A DNA stretch of 64,000 nucleotides from Chamaea fasciata. Its lineage: Eukaryota; Chordata; Aves; Passeriformes; Sylviidae. The position numbers and the translations under genes are program-made. The notes under the pieces were generated by a model. It had not been told where the DNA came from. It saw nothing but the letters and a program-made list of their open reading frames with translations, and searched no databases. The stretch covers positions 15,459,307 through 15,523,306 of the forward strand of contig JARCOQ010000016.1 of assembly GCA_029207755.1 (NCBI GenBank), read 5' to 3'. This document shows, in pieces, positions 35,772 to 47,900 of this stretch; positions within the stretch are counted from its first letter, which is position 1; the number at the start of each line of letters is the position of its first letter.

Positions 35772-36085
35772 AGCCATGGAATTATTTGGGTTGGAAAAAC
35801 CCTCTAAGATCATCAAGGGCAACTGTTACCCCAGTGCTGCCAAGGCCACCTCTAAAACATGTCCCCAAGTGCCACATTTACGTGTCCTACAAATCCCCCC
35901 AGGGATGGGGACTCCACCACTGCCCTGGGCAGCTGTGTCAGTGCCTGACCATCCATCTGAGGAAGATACACCAATATCCAATCCAAACCTTTCCTGGTGC
36001 AACCTGAGGCTCTTTCCTCTGGTGCTGCCCCTTGTTCCCTGATCCCAAGGAGGGTAGTGGGGAACATGCGGGTTTCTTGTCCTGT
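35772..36085 (-). mobile_element. CR1 LINE fragment
   Basis: The antisense CR1 begins 'gagccatggaattatttggg', then 'ttggaaaaaccctctaaga', and continues to 'cctctggtgctgccccttg'. It is moderately diverged. Confidence 0.88.
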
Positions 36086-36565
36086 CACATCGCAGTCCCA
36101 TATTAAAACATCTTCCTCCTGCTGAGTAGGAGTGAGCTGGGGAAGGCTCTCACCTCAGCACTGCTCACTGGGCACCAACATATTTTCATTTTGAATAAAA
36201 GCTAGCAGAATTTTGTCTTAAGATTGGCAGTTGGCATTCTATGGATGGTTTAGGTGTATCCTGAATGTCTGAAGTGCTGTGCTTTCCTATTTCCCTTGGC
36301 ATAGCACAACCTGTATTTGTTAGATGGTCTTTAAATGGAATTGCTGCTTGCTGGACTGAACAGCCATGGGCAGCTTCTGCCTGGTCTCAGAGCCTGTCTG
36401 GGCAAGGTGCGTGACTGATAGACAGACCCGAAATGGAAAGAAAAAAAAAAAGGGACATGGGCAGAAAGGTCATGGGAGAGATTATTAAAGATGATGGAGC
36501 CCATGGGTCTTATTCTTGAATGAAAACAGAGTGTTTCAAAATCGGCAGAGAGGCCCATGGAGGAG

Positions 36566-37126
36566 GATCATGATTTAACCCCAGCCAGCAAGGAAACAAA
36601 ACAGAGCTGGCTCAGACACTTCCCCCTCCCCCTGTGGGAGAGAAGAACCAGAAAGAAAAGATAAACTTGGTAGATTACGAGCAGTTTAATAATTAAAACT
36701 AAATAAAACATAACAAAAGTACTAATAATGAGGATAACGCAATGAAAAGGAAGGAGAGAGGAGTAAAGCCCAGGAGAGACAAGTGAGGCAGTTGCTCCCC
36801 ACCCATGACTGATGCCCAGCCCATCCCCAGCAGCTGGCTCCCGACCAGCCCTCCCAGTTTCCATCCTGGGCATGATGTTCCATGGTCTGGAATATCCCTC
36901 TGGCTGATTCGGATCAGCTGTCCTGGCCATGATCCCTCCCAGTCCTTGTCACCTCCCCAATGGCAGAGCATGGGAAATGGAAAAGTCCTTGACTTGGGGA
37001 GAGCATTTCCCAGCAACAACCAAACCACCAGCGTGTTATCAACATTGTTTTCCTCCTGAATCCAAAACACAGCCCTGGACCGGCTACGGGAAGAAAATTA
37101 ACTCTATCCCAGCCAAACCCGGGACA
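36566..37126 (-). mobile_element. ERV LTR, minus strand
   Basis: Read on the minus strand it begins TGTCCCGGGTTTGGCTGGGA, continues with 'tagagttaattttctt', carries the 'ggatattccagaccatgg' block, and ends 'gctggggttaaatcatg'. This is the layout of a very common bird ERV LTR. The start is sharp at 37126. The other end has decayed, and no target duplication is visible (gaggag against gggagc). No internal viral sequence is present. Confidence 0.82.
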
Positions 37127-37129
37127 GGG

Positions 37130-37710
37130 AGCACCTGCCTCAGCTGTGGGCCCTGCATCCCACTGCTCCTTCCCAGGAGGAAGTGAGGAAGGTTTCACAG
37201 CCATCTCCCCATGCTCCCCTGGCAGCAGGATGGCAGCCTGGTGGAAGGAGCCACCTGTCCCCGCCGTGGCGTGTGACATCGGCCACTGCAGCCCATCTGC
37301 TCCTGGCGCCGGCGGGGCCACGGGTGGGAGGCGGCCGGGACTGTGCCAGCGCTGAAGGACAGAGAGGTTTGTCCCTGTGGGCTCTGTGCTGTGGCACAGT
37401 GCCACAGTGTCCTTGGCAGGTGCAGAGCACGGCAAGTCCCCTGTGCTCCTCCCTGCCTGATGCCAGCCCCGGCTCGGGCACGGGCTGGCGGCCAGCTCAG
37501 CACAGGTCCAGACACAGGGACATCCACCCCCTGCCCGGACATGGCATGTGGTGTCCGGCTGAGCCCGGCTGCTCTGAGCCTCCACAGAGAGCTGAGCTCA
37601 AGCCTCAGCTTTGGAAAATTCCGTGTGGGAAATGGGATCACATCACAGGGTTTCTGTGCTTCAGCTCCATTCTTGCTTGGGAAGAAATATCTCCCGGTTT
37701 TCTTGACAGC
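37130..37710. other. Gene-free, GC-moderate stretch
   Basis: Long overlapping frames on both strands (up to 223 codons) are explained by base composition. None has a domain or consistent splice sites. Confidence 0.4.
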
Positions 37711-37711
37711 A

Positions 37712-37806
37712 TGACCATCTCGAGTGGAAGGTGTCCCATGGCAAGGGTTGGAATGAGATGAGTTTTAAGGTCCCTTCCAACCCAAACCGTTCTGGGATTC
37801 CGTGAT
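37712..37806 (+). mobile_element. Short CR1 LINE 3' fragment
   Basis: This sense tail reads 'tggaaggtgtcccatggcaa', 'aaggtcccttccaacccaaa' and 'ccgttctgggattccgtga'. Confidence 0.9.
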
Positions 37807-38325
37807 CTTCAGGCAGCTGCTTGCACCAAGGATGACTGCCCATGGATGAGGCTCCAGACACTGCTCCAAAAGCTTGCAGCCAGCAAAAACATGTATAAGG
37901 GCTTCCTTTTCAGCCTTGTGGTAAACCCACATTGTTTCTACTCCCCATTTGGGGCACCTGCCATGCAATGTCACCAGCGTTTTACTCCTGGGCACTGAAG
38001 ATGTCACACAGTGCCATGATGTTTTGCAAGAAGGATAAGCTGTTCATTTAATATGTGCTCTGACATCATGGTGGCAAACAAGGTTAATAAACTTCGGGCT
38101 GATGCAGGAAGTACGCTGAGCTGGGAGCACTTTTCCAGGGCTCTGGAGTGTTCTCTGAACTGAGCCCGCATGTGATGACACAGGGAGAGAGCTGCCAGCC
38201 CCCAGCAGAGCTCTGGGGAAGGATCAGCAGCGCTTGAGAAACTTCAGTGGGAGCATATGAGAGCCTGGGAATAGTTCTGGGTCACAACATTTGGAACCCA
38301 GACCAGGGGAGCAGAGATGCAGGCA

Positions 38326-38600
38326 CATAGATTCTTGGAATGGTTTGGCTCGGAAGGGACATTAAGCTCATCTAATTTCCTGCCATGGGCAGGGACGCCT
38401 TCCAATATCCCAGGTTGCTCCAGTCCCCATCTGACCTGGCCTTGGACACTTCAAGGGATCCAGGGGCAGCCACAGCTGCTCTGGGCACCCTGTGCCAGGG
38501 CCTGCCCACCCTCTCACGGAACAATTCCTTCCCAATCTCCCATCTAACTCTGCCCTCTGGCAGTGGGAAGCCATTCCTTGTATCCTGTCAAACTTTGACG
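38326..38600 (-). mobile_element. CR1 LINE 3' fragment
   Basis: The antisense tail begins 'catagattcttggaatggtt', then 'tggctcggaagggacatt', and continues to 'ctgccctctggcagtgggaa'. Confidence 0.92.
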
Positions 38601-38604
38601 TTTG

Positions 38605-41600
38605 ACCACCACCAGTATCTCTGCTGTACTAAGCCCTCATCTCTCTGTGATACATTTTATGCTACACAATTTGCAAAATCCTTCCGAACCTTCTTGCCCT
38701 CAATCCATGTAAAACCCCGGGGGAAGATGATACAAACCCAAACCAGGGCTCAAGCAAGCAGCGGTAAGAGGAGCTGGGCCTCTGATGAAGGTGTGACCTG
38801 CTGATCTCATCTGGAGCAGTGGCCTCACCCTTCGCTCCACTCACCCCCAGGTACCCTCTCTACCCCTTCAGCAGTGATGGGGACCTCACCTGGTGCTGAG
38901 GCACCACCAAATGATGCAGCCCTGTCTGCTGGGGGGCTCCAAATTTAAGATATGGCCACGTTTGAGACACCACGTTGAGTGTTGTTCAGAGCTCCCAGGA
39001 GGAGCTGGAGCTGGCTGCGACAGCCCTGTAGCAGGGACACAGGGAGGATGCAAGGATGTTTCTGTGGCAATAAATCCTGCATGCACACAGACCATCAGAA
39101 ACTGCATTTATTTGGAAAAATATTCTGTAATTGTTCGTTTGGAGCTTCCTAAACCAAGATTAGAGCAACCCCCTGGGAGGGAGTTCTGGGTAAGACAGTC
39201 TGTTGGTCATTTCCATATTCCCAAAGGTCTGCTCCCTATGCCCACCCTCTGCCTGGCATCCTGTCCCTTGTCCCTGCCCTGGGAAGACAGAGTTTTCCAT
39301 GCACAGATAGGGAAAAAAGCTGTTAAATTTTCCATTTCTGTCCCTCCACAACAAATAACTACCAGAGGAGTAAATAAATTAGTTGATTAGCCAGGAATCC
39401 AACCCAGCTGACTCAGTTACGCATTTTTTTGCTGGCAGCTTTGGAATGGAGCCAAGTAGCTGGGCTTGGCTGTTCCCACACCTCCCTGGGTATATGAATG
39501 TGTTTTTGAAGTGCAGGGAATGGTGATTTTTTGGTAGGGATGGATGTCCCAGGCTGTGCCAGCTTCCCTGCTCCTGGCTGGATAAGGAGACCTGCACTAG
39601 TGCTGTGAGCTGTCCTGGACCTGGACTCTGCTTGTGGCTGGTAGAGCTTTGCTCCTCTCTCCCGGTAATTTCCAGACCCAGCTGACACCTGAAAAAGCAG
39701 CAAAACTAAATGTGGTTTTAAGCCTGTATGGGCTTGTGTAGGAAGGTGAAATGTGTGTGTGTTTTAGGGGGCCCAGGTGCAGCACAGACACAGAAGTTGT
39801 GCAGGGCTTGGGCCACTTCTTCCACTGGCCACAGCTGGTCCCTGGCACCTCCACTCACCTGGAGAGGGAAGTGTGTCACCTCAGGTGCATGCCCCAGCCC
39901 TAAATCCTGTCCCCCGGGACAAGACCTTCCCTGCCACACCAGCCATGGCAGTGGGAGAGCAGAGTGGGCAGAGCAGGGAATGTCCCCTGTCACAGGGAGA
40001 CCTACAGGCACCTGCTCTGCCACCAGCCACCTCACCCCCATGTGACGTGGTGGCTCCATTCCTCCATCTGCCCTGCTGGCATCCTGAAGCTGCCAGGAAA
40101 AACAGTCCCTCTCCAGCTGTCCCTCTGTCACTGCTCCTCTGAAGGGCTCAAGGCTTCAGTCTCCACAAAAGGAGCAGGAATAGTAGGAATAGGTGCCCAT
40201 GGTCCTGGTGAGGACTGGAGATACCCTGAGGAGACTTTGGCTCCGGTGGGAGCTCCACCCTCTGCAGCCAAACCCAGGCGGTGGGAGCAGCCCCACGTGT
40301 CAGCCAAGATAAGAAATTAATGTCAGGTTTATTTTAGGGATGCATATTTTTATGTTTCCCTTTTGCAACTGTTCCCAATCTGGCAGCAACAATTCTTAAC
40401 CCTTCCCTTTGGTGCCACAAAACTTGCATTTTCCCCTTGAATCCTTCTTAGAGTTGAAAGGGGATTGGGGTGGATCTGTCAGAAACAGGGCCCAGGGCTG
40501 TCCCAGCAGCTGAATACGTTGCTGGCATGGGTTGTTGTGTGCAGAAAGCCTTGGGGAGGCTGTCACTGGAGGTGAGTGTCCCTAGGCTAGGAATTGTACT
40601 CCCTACACTGAAAGAGCAGCCCCTGCCAGGGGCTCTTGGTGCAGTGCAGGGTGCAGGTTATATCAAGGCATGCCTTTGAGAAGCAGGTGCCTTGCACAGC
40701 CTTTAAGCCATCTTTCCTCCCTCAAGAACTCCTACCAGGGGCACGGAGGCCTCTGGAGGGTGCAGGTCTCTGGACAGTGAGGCAGCACAGCTGGGCTTGG
40801 CTGCAGCTCCAAGCAAAGCAAATGAAAACTGGTGTTTGAGTGAGCTTGACAGGTTTATTAGTTTTTGCTTTGGTTCCCCTGGAAAGGGTGAAGAGTGTCT
40901 CAGCCCCAGATTGTGGCAAGGCAGCCACAGCTCTGCCTACCCAGGGCACTTCCCTGCTCCCGGAGGCAGACGGATCTGTCTGTGCACCAGCAGCTCCTGT
41001 GCCAACGCCTCAGCCGCTCGCTTTGGACAACACTCACGGCTATCCAAGTGAGCCACTTTCTCCCCAAAACAGTGCTGGGGTGGGATAGCTGGCCTTTGGC
41101 TCTGCCATGCTGCAGGGCTGAGGCCCCTGGAGCGGAGGGTGCCTGCTGGGCACTGGACCCCAGGAGCAGTGCCAGTGTGCAGGCTGGGTGGGGTGCCCGG
41201 GTGGGATGTGCAGATGGGATGCTGCAGTGGGGTGCCTGGGTGGGATGTCCTCTGGAGCCTCTCCAGCTTGCACAAGGAAGGGAACAGCTATGGCCAGGCA
41301 GCTCCCACACATCTAAGATGCCACCAGTGGCACCAGATGCCACTTGAGGAGGAGGAGGGTGTGATGGTGGGAGTGTTTGCCAGCAAACACAGAGCCACCG
41401 GCTCCATTCCTGCACTGCCCAAGGAAGAGCAACATGGGATGGTTCCAGCTTGTAGCAAACTCTGGATCCCCGGGTGCTCTATGAGTGCAGACTGACCACA
41501 TGACTGCTTTCATCTTCTTCCTCCCAGGCTCTCTGCTGACCTGGGTGTAACTTTCCCACCTGTCTCTTCTTGCAGCCACAACCTCCACTCAGTGCTGTTT

Positions 41601-42640
41601 AAGGGGCTGAATTTCCCCAGGACTTGCTCTCAACCAGCGCAGTCCTGTGGGGGAACTGCCAGAGTCCCTCCAGGTGAATAAACCCTCAGAGGCAGCAGGA
41701 GGAGTGGTTGTGGCTGTGCATCTCATGGCAGAACTCAAATCCCTCAGAACTTTCAACACAAACAAAACAAAACGTTGGCCTGTGCAGGACTGGCATTCCA
41801 GGCTGTCTCTGGGATGGGCTCCACTTCTCCAGGTCCTGCTGAGAGCCACCTTGAGGGAGCTCATAGGGAGCAGGGGAGAGGTGATTTGGCTCTGGAGAAC
41901 TGGATTGCAAGATCAAAGAAGGGTGAGATGTAACAGGGCCTGATGCCAGACATTTTGGGTTGGCTCCAAGGCTTTCCTCAGGTGCACCTGGACAACCATC
42001 CCACCATCCTGTTTAGATGGGTTTGCTGCAGAATGGTGGGGAAGAAGGGCTGAGCACGTGAAAAGTGAGCTCAGTTTGGGCAGGATTAGGAGCAGCACTC
42101 CTGGTCCTGGTGGTGGTGATGGGCAAGGTTAGAGCAGAGGGGTTTGCAGGCAGCCACAAACACGTTTGCTGAAGTATTATAGCAAGGGGAATGCAATTTA
42201 AAAAAAAATTAGCTGGCACCTCAAATCCTCATGAATACATGAACTTATCACTGAGCGTCCCTCACACCACACACCACTGAGCCCCCGTGGCTGGAAACCC
42301 CAGGTTTGCTGACCCTGAGAGGCTGAAACCACAAACTATTTAAACACCTCAAAACAATGACCAGGCTTACAAAGAACAGCCTGGGCTCAATGTCTGCTAA
42401 ACTCATCACCTGCCACAGAGCAGGGTTCTGTTACACTGTCCTAAAAAAAAAAACGAAAGCTTTGGTCAGATCTGAGGCTGAAAGTGTCTCCAAGCCTTCA
42501 GAACTCTGCGGGTTCTGGATTTGTAGGACTGGGCCTCCAAGCCCTAGTAGCCCCGGTATCTCACTATCCTGAGAATGGTGGCTCGGGCCACGCATGCTGT
42601 GACAAGCAGCAGCTCCCGGGGCTGTGGAACACGATATAAT
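38605..42640. other. Gene-free stretch
   Basis: Many short frames on both strands, none with a domain. No CR1 or LTR was recognised. TTTATT (a minus-strand AATAAA) at about 40326 and 40854 could serve a long minus-strand transcript from the 44 kb gene, but there is no proof. Confidence 0.4.
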
Positions 42641-42649
42641 TATGAAGAC

Positions 42650-44950
42650 AAGATCAGAGCTGCTGGCAGGGAGGGCTGCATGTGACACGGCACACGCGGG
42701 AGTGCCCCGGGTCCCCGGGCACTAGCTCAGCTTTGCTCCGGCGTGCCCCGCTCGTGGTTCTTGGCTCCGTTCACGGGCTGTGCTGTGCATGGAAGGGCTC
42801 CAGCTGCCGGAGCGGGGCTGCTCGCTGTAGCTCTTGGCACGGCCGCGGTGCGGGGGCGCGGGGGGCAGGTTTGGGGAGGCTCCTCTGGGTGCGGGGCCAG
42901 CCGGGGCAGGGCAGGAGCCCGGTTCTGCCGCAGCCTCCACGGCCGGGCACGGGAGCAGCCAGAGAGGCATCTCCGTGCCCAGGTCTCACACTTATTTTTA
43001 GAGTAACGAGTTTAGAGCTAAATTCAAAGAATGGGAGCATGGACTTATTATTTTTAGAAAAAAAAAAAAAGGAAAAAAAAGTGATAAAAGTGTATTTGCT
43101 CCTTTTGGATGAACCTCTAGCTCCTTCTCCACCACAACAGCATTACTGTCAGACTCCCAACCCCGCGGGATGCTGCTGCGAGCTCACAGCACGAGCACCC
43201 CACCCGTGTGCATTCCAGGCACACGGACCCCTACACAGCCGGGCAGGGTCACCCGCAGGGCACAGAAAGAGCCCGAGTTCCTTCTCCACGAACGGCAAAC
43301 TCCTGAGAGCCGCCGCCCGCTCGAGGCTGAGCCCCTCCATTCCCCGTTTCCCCCCTGCAGCTACCAAGATCCGCTGCGCCCCGGCAGGCTCAGCTCCCGA
43401 GGTGCCCTTGTCGCCGCGGCTGTCCCCGGGGGCTCCCCGCCACGCCGGCCCTGCTCACGCATCGCTGTCTGCTGCGTCCCGCACCCCCACACCCATCCTG
43501 CCACGCAGGTCTCCGGCTGCTCCCCGCACCCAATTTCCTTCTAAACTCCTTCTGTCCTGCGCCACACGGGTCCTCGCCACAGGGAAAAACCGCAAGAGGA
43601 CAGAAGTGGTGCTGGACTCTTCCAACACCCAGCAGGGGTTGCCCGGCTGCCTCGGTTTCCCCGGCACAGAGCAGCGCCCTGGGCTCGCTGCGGCTCCCCG
43701 GCGGTGCACGGCAGGCACAGGCAGCGGGTCCCTGTCTGGTGACTTGATCCTTGGCCACTCTCCGGCCTCCCTGGCCACTCTCCGGGCTCTTTCCATGCTG
43801 GTCCCAGGCAGGCAGGCAGGAGGGAGCTTCTCGCGTGGCTGGGCTGCCCCTACCCCATGCCGGGAGCGGGGATGGCCGGACGCTGGCGCGGGCGGGGTGG
43901 AGAATGACGGCAAGCTGACCTCGGGCAGGGTCCGGACCTCCTCGGATGCGACAAAGCCGGCGCTGACACCCCTGTGCTCGCGGAGGAGGGTGTGTGAGCA
44001 GGGGGCTCCGGGTGGAGCTGAGCCTGTGCCCCCAGCCCGGGTCATAGGGCTCCCTGCTCTAGGGCGACGGGCTCCTGGCGCTGCCGCTTGCGCTGCCGCT
44101 CCCGCTTGGCCCGCCAGCACACATAGGCAGCCACCAGCAGGCCCACCCCGAAGATCAAGGTGGCCACCGAGACCACCTTAGCGATGTCCATTTGGGGACC
44201 ATTGATGGTGAAGGTGATGCACGTCGCTGCGACGCCGATGACCACGGAGACGATGCCGAAGGGGAAGATGCAGCGGTACCAGGATTTCTCGGTCCCGCCC
44301 GTGGCCAGGGCCAGTTTGTTGAGCGTAGCCGTGGAATCGGTGGCCGTGGCCAGCGGCAGCCCTGGTTTTCCTCCCTGCAGGCAAGTGAGTGAGTTGGACT
44401 TGCAGCCCATCATGTTGGCAAGAAAACCCAGGAAGGAGCAGCACAAGGCGCGTCTTGGATGGACGAGAGTCGCTGTGCCGGTGATGGAGGGAAGATTCCG
44501 GATCCTACATGGTCACTTTGTCCGGCGGCTCAAGGTGCAGACGGGCCGGGATCTTGTCTGCCGCTGCTCTCACTCGCAGCTTTGGCTCCCGGCTCCTTTG
44601 CTGCCAGGCTGATCGAGGGCTGGCGGAGGATTGGAGCGAGGATTGGCGCTGGCAGCGGTGATCTCATGACGGTGGGAGGACCGGCTCGGCCTCGCCCCCT
44701 GTTAACTGTTTCGGGCTGTGAGCCGGGAGCTGCCTGCAGCCCGGCTGGGATCGCTCTTGGGATGTGTTTTTCCAACTTGCATCTGTTTTCGCCAGCCCGG
44801 ATCCTGGCCAGGCAGCGCTGGGGCAGGGACGCTGTCTCGACTGCCCAGTGCCCCCAGGGCCACACTGGTGCAGCCCCACGGGCAGGGAGATCCCAAAGGA
44901 GGCAGCGGGACTTCCAGCCACTCCCCTGAGCCCCTTTGCCTTCTCCGTGG
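42650..44950 (-). promoter_or_regulatory. Large CpG-rich block around the TMEM100-family gene, with proximal promoter near 44630
   Basis: CpG density is high at 42.68-43.0 kb and again from 43.3 to 44.9 kb, broken by an A-rich run at 43060-43080. Upstream of the minus-strand coding sequence two CCAAT boxes (complement ATTGG at 44642-44646 and 44630-44634) lie about 220-230 bases before the ATG, a plausible promoter. The part at 42.68-44.04 kb would then be 3' untranslated or downstream sequence, or a second promoter. Long frames in it (up to 499 codons) follow from the GC content. Confidence 0.55.
44042..44413 (-). CDS. TMEM100-family two-pass membrane protein, single exon
   Basis: The 123-residue product starts at the ATG at 44413 (A at -3). 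The frame is open further upstream but has no earlier ATG before an in-frame stop. After a Ser/Thr-rich N-terminus (1-36) comes the family signature ATGGTEKSWYRC (37-48), a first membrane helix (about 49-70), a short loop NGPQMDIAK, a second helix (about 80-100), CWRAKRERQRKRQRQE as a strongly basic tail, and PVAL near the end. TMEM100 has the same order (ATGGTE..YRCI.PF, two helices, CWK basic tail) and a single coding exon, but this protein diverges in the N-terminus and loop, so it is a paralogue or TMEM100-like gene and not plain TMEM100. TMEM100 works in endothelial BMP/ALK1 signalling and in TRPA1/TRPV1 regulation. Whether this copy does so is unknown. The second Met gives MGCKS, a possible lipidation site. 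Confidence 0.87.
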   Translation of the reverse strand: MMGCKSNSLTCLQGGKPGLPLATATDSTATLNKLALATGGTEKSWYRCIFPFGIVSVVIGVAATCITFTINGPQMDIAKVVSVATLIFGVGLLVAAYVCWRAKRERQRKRQRQEPVALEQGAL

Positions 44951-44954
44951 GCAG

Positions 44955-47900
44955 TGCCAACACCATCACGTCCTTCCAAGTTGCTTTTTCTCCCGGCGTC
45001 ACCCTCTTCAGCTTTGTCCCCTGGCACAGGGTGGCCTCACTGGGAACCCATGGACTGGTGATGTTGGTGGGACACTGCTGCGGGTGACACTGGGGGGACA
45101 GAGGGGGAGGAAAGGGGCTGGAGCTGAGGTGTGGGAGGATTTGGGATTTGAGATGATTGCTGAGCAGGCAGGGCAGCAGCAGGGAAAGATCCAGGGGGGC
45201 AGGATGCTGAAAGGCAGCAACCAACAGGAGGGGATCAGCAGTGCCACAGGAAGCTCTCCCAGGAAGGAAGGCTGGGCTGTGGGAACTGGCACAGCACCCA
45301 CCTGGGCCCCCAGGCACTGCTGCCTTTCCCTGCAGTGCCCACACCCTGACTGTCACGATAAACAATTTTTAAACAGCAATGTTGAGCACAGGTAAGTGAT
45401 GTTGGCTCTGCACTGCTCCAGCACAGAACCGCACATGTGCAGCATCAGGCAGAGCCCAGTGATGCCACCCAGGGCTCCTGGGCAGGGAGGAGGGAGACAC
45501 AAACAGCCTGGAGAAGTTTAAGTACAAAATCCTCCTGTCCAGCTCTGAACATCAATAGAGACTTATTTTTGAGGGCAAAAGATTTTCGTGGCACCCTTAC
45601 CATGAGTGGATCAGAGAGGCACTGAGGCTGGACAGGGCACAAACAGTTCCCGTCTCCTCTGGCTTCTCCTGCATTGTTTTATTTTTTAATTGGTCTTCTT
45701 GAAGGAGAGAGGAAAGGAATGAGCTATTGCAGCAAACCTGAAGACCTGGAGCCTTTCCCAGGTCAGAGCTTCCCCCGAGCTGATGGGGCCCAGCTGTGTT
45801 TCTGCATCAACTGAGAGGAAGCCAAAAACAAGGAAGAAAATCCACACTGCAGGAGAAGCAGAGCTGGGCAGTGAGAGGGAGGCTCTGTGGAAGCTGAGAT
45901 GAAGAATCAGAGGGGCTGATGGGACTGGCTCAGAAAAGGGGAGGTTTGGGCATTAGTCTGCACAGGGGATGTATTATCCTCCCTTTTTTTTGTGGGCACT
46001 GCTCTTGCCTACAGCACCCCCAGGGAAGTCGTGCCACTCTGGGAAAGAATAAAGCTGGTTTGGATCAGACTTTGCCCCTCTTCAGGTTTGGCCTGGAAAT
46101 CTGTGTGCAACCTGTGAGCGCCAAAACAAAGGGGCTAGGTTTGCAAGAAGCCTGGCATTTCTTCTTGCTCCCAGTTTCTCAAATAACATTCAGAAATAAC
46201 AAAAGTGGAAGTTTGATTAGGTATCAGCTGAATTCCCAAAATTCCCATGGCATGGCCAGAGGCGGGCGGCTGCAGATACCAGGGACCTGGGCACAGGGGC
46301 TCTGGCTCTGCACAGAGATAGCAGTGGAAAAATAATTCCAGCTAAGGCAGACATGCAGCACACGGTGCTCTGCAAACTGAGTTTTGTTATTTACTCTCCT
46401 GATTGCTCATTAGGGGAAGAAGAGCAGCAGAACTCCATGAGTCAACGCCCTTTGAGTGAGGGCAGAAGGCTGATACCGCCCAGCACAAGCTCCAGTTTCA
46501 GCTTTGTGAAGCTTTGTCAAACTTGAAAACGTTCAGCCTTAAATTTACCCTGAGCTGAACCCGTGAAGAAAATATCAGCTAAAACAGTTCAGCTGCTGCA
46601 GACAGTGGGGTCCGGAAGAAAATACTCCAAGAATTAGCCTGATAATGGGCCACTTACCAAACTTCTTCTCAAGAAACTGGTGATGTGGTGCCACCCCTAG
46701 ACACAGTTCCAGCCCCCCGTGCTGGTTGCACCCCCCTGCAGCATCACCACACCTCCAGCCTCCACTCAGAGGGTTGAAAAGCACTCTTGGCTTCCGTCAA
46801 AAGCCGGCAGCATTTGTGGATTGACACCTGTACCTGTTTTTAAGTGGTGCTGAAGAGCAGTGACTGGCTTTGAAAAAGCAGTAGCTGAGAAAAACAAGTC
46901 CCAGGTGGTTAGAAAAACGCCCATTTTCATGTCTCAGTTCTAATGCATGAGGGCTTCGAGTATTTGACTCAGAAACACCGACGTGATGCTGTTGTAGCAG
47001 CCCTGTGTCTCCTGGGACCAACCCTCACACCCGCCACTGCTTGACGTGACACAGGAGTAAAGCACAGGTGCACACCCATCCGCAGGAAATGTGCCTGTCT
47101 CAAACTGCTCCCTACTTCCACCAAGACACAGCTCACCAGAGAGTGTTTCCAAAGCAGCAATGTCCAACCAAGGACCTCTACAGCTCCACTGATGCTTTAA
47201 AAGAAATTATCTGCAGAGAGCCCAGTGCACGTCACGCAGCCACACTGGCTTTGCTCCTGGTTTGAAAGAAAAAGCAGGACCAGGACAACCCTGCACAGGA
47301 CTCGGGCTGGGACAGGCTCACCACCAGGAAATTTCTCTCACTCATGTGTGGAAGGCAGCTGGATGAATTTTCCCTCCTTCATTCAGAGGCCAAATTCAGG
47401 GAACTTTTTTTTAATTTCGTGGTTGTTTTCTATAAACTCACAAATGTGCAATGGGCTGCATGGTGTGAGTCCATAGTTTTGGGCACTGAATCTTCGACCC
47501 TTGGTGGGGCTGACAGGCTCCTCTGCCTGGGTGCTCCACTCCTTCCTCCACACTCCTGTAACCAGCCTAAGGGTGTAATTTTCACAGCAGAAATAGAGAC
47601 TTGTGAATCCTCCTCCCTCTTCCCACAGGAAATGAAAGAGCAGCTGGGACTGGATGAGTCACTTTGCAGGAGCAGAGAGGGATGGCACCCTCTCCACACA
47701 GACACCCCAGGGACCCCTGGGGTGATGGATGGGGCACAGGAGCTCTCCCTGCTGTCAGAACCCAGAGCCTGGCTTGGTGCCCTTGCCTGGGGGAGAGGCT
47801 CCAAACCTGGCGAAGAGCTGCACGAAGGAAGGAAAAACCTGGGAAATTCCTGTTGAAGAGGAACAGGAAAGAGCAGAGAAGGGTGGGTGATAAAATTGTG

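Noticed and set aside
37183..37761. Long overlapping frames on both strands
   Set aside because: No domain or splice signals; they run into CR1 sequence at the right end.
43455..44120. 221-codon minus-strand frame overlapping the end of the TMEM100-like gene
   Set aside because: It lies in a different frame and in the presumed 3' untranslated region, with only Ala/Pro/Arg-rich composition and no domain.
42682..44181. 499-codon plus-strand frame in the CpG-rich block
   Set aside because: It crosses a poly-A-rich Lys run, has no domain, and overlaps the TMEM100-like gene antisense. GC content explains its openness.
44664..45395. Long frames on both strands upstream of the TMEM100-like gene
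   Set aside because: Composition-driven, overlapping each other, with no recognisable motif. The region is better explained as promoter and flank.
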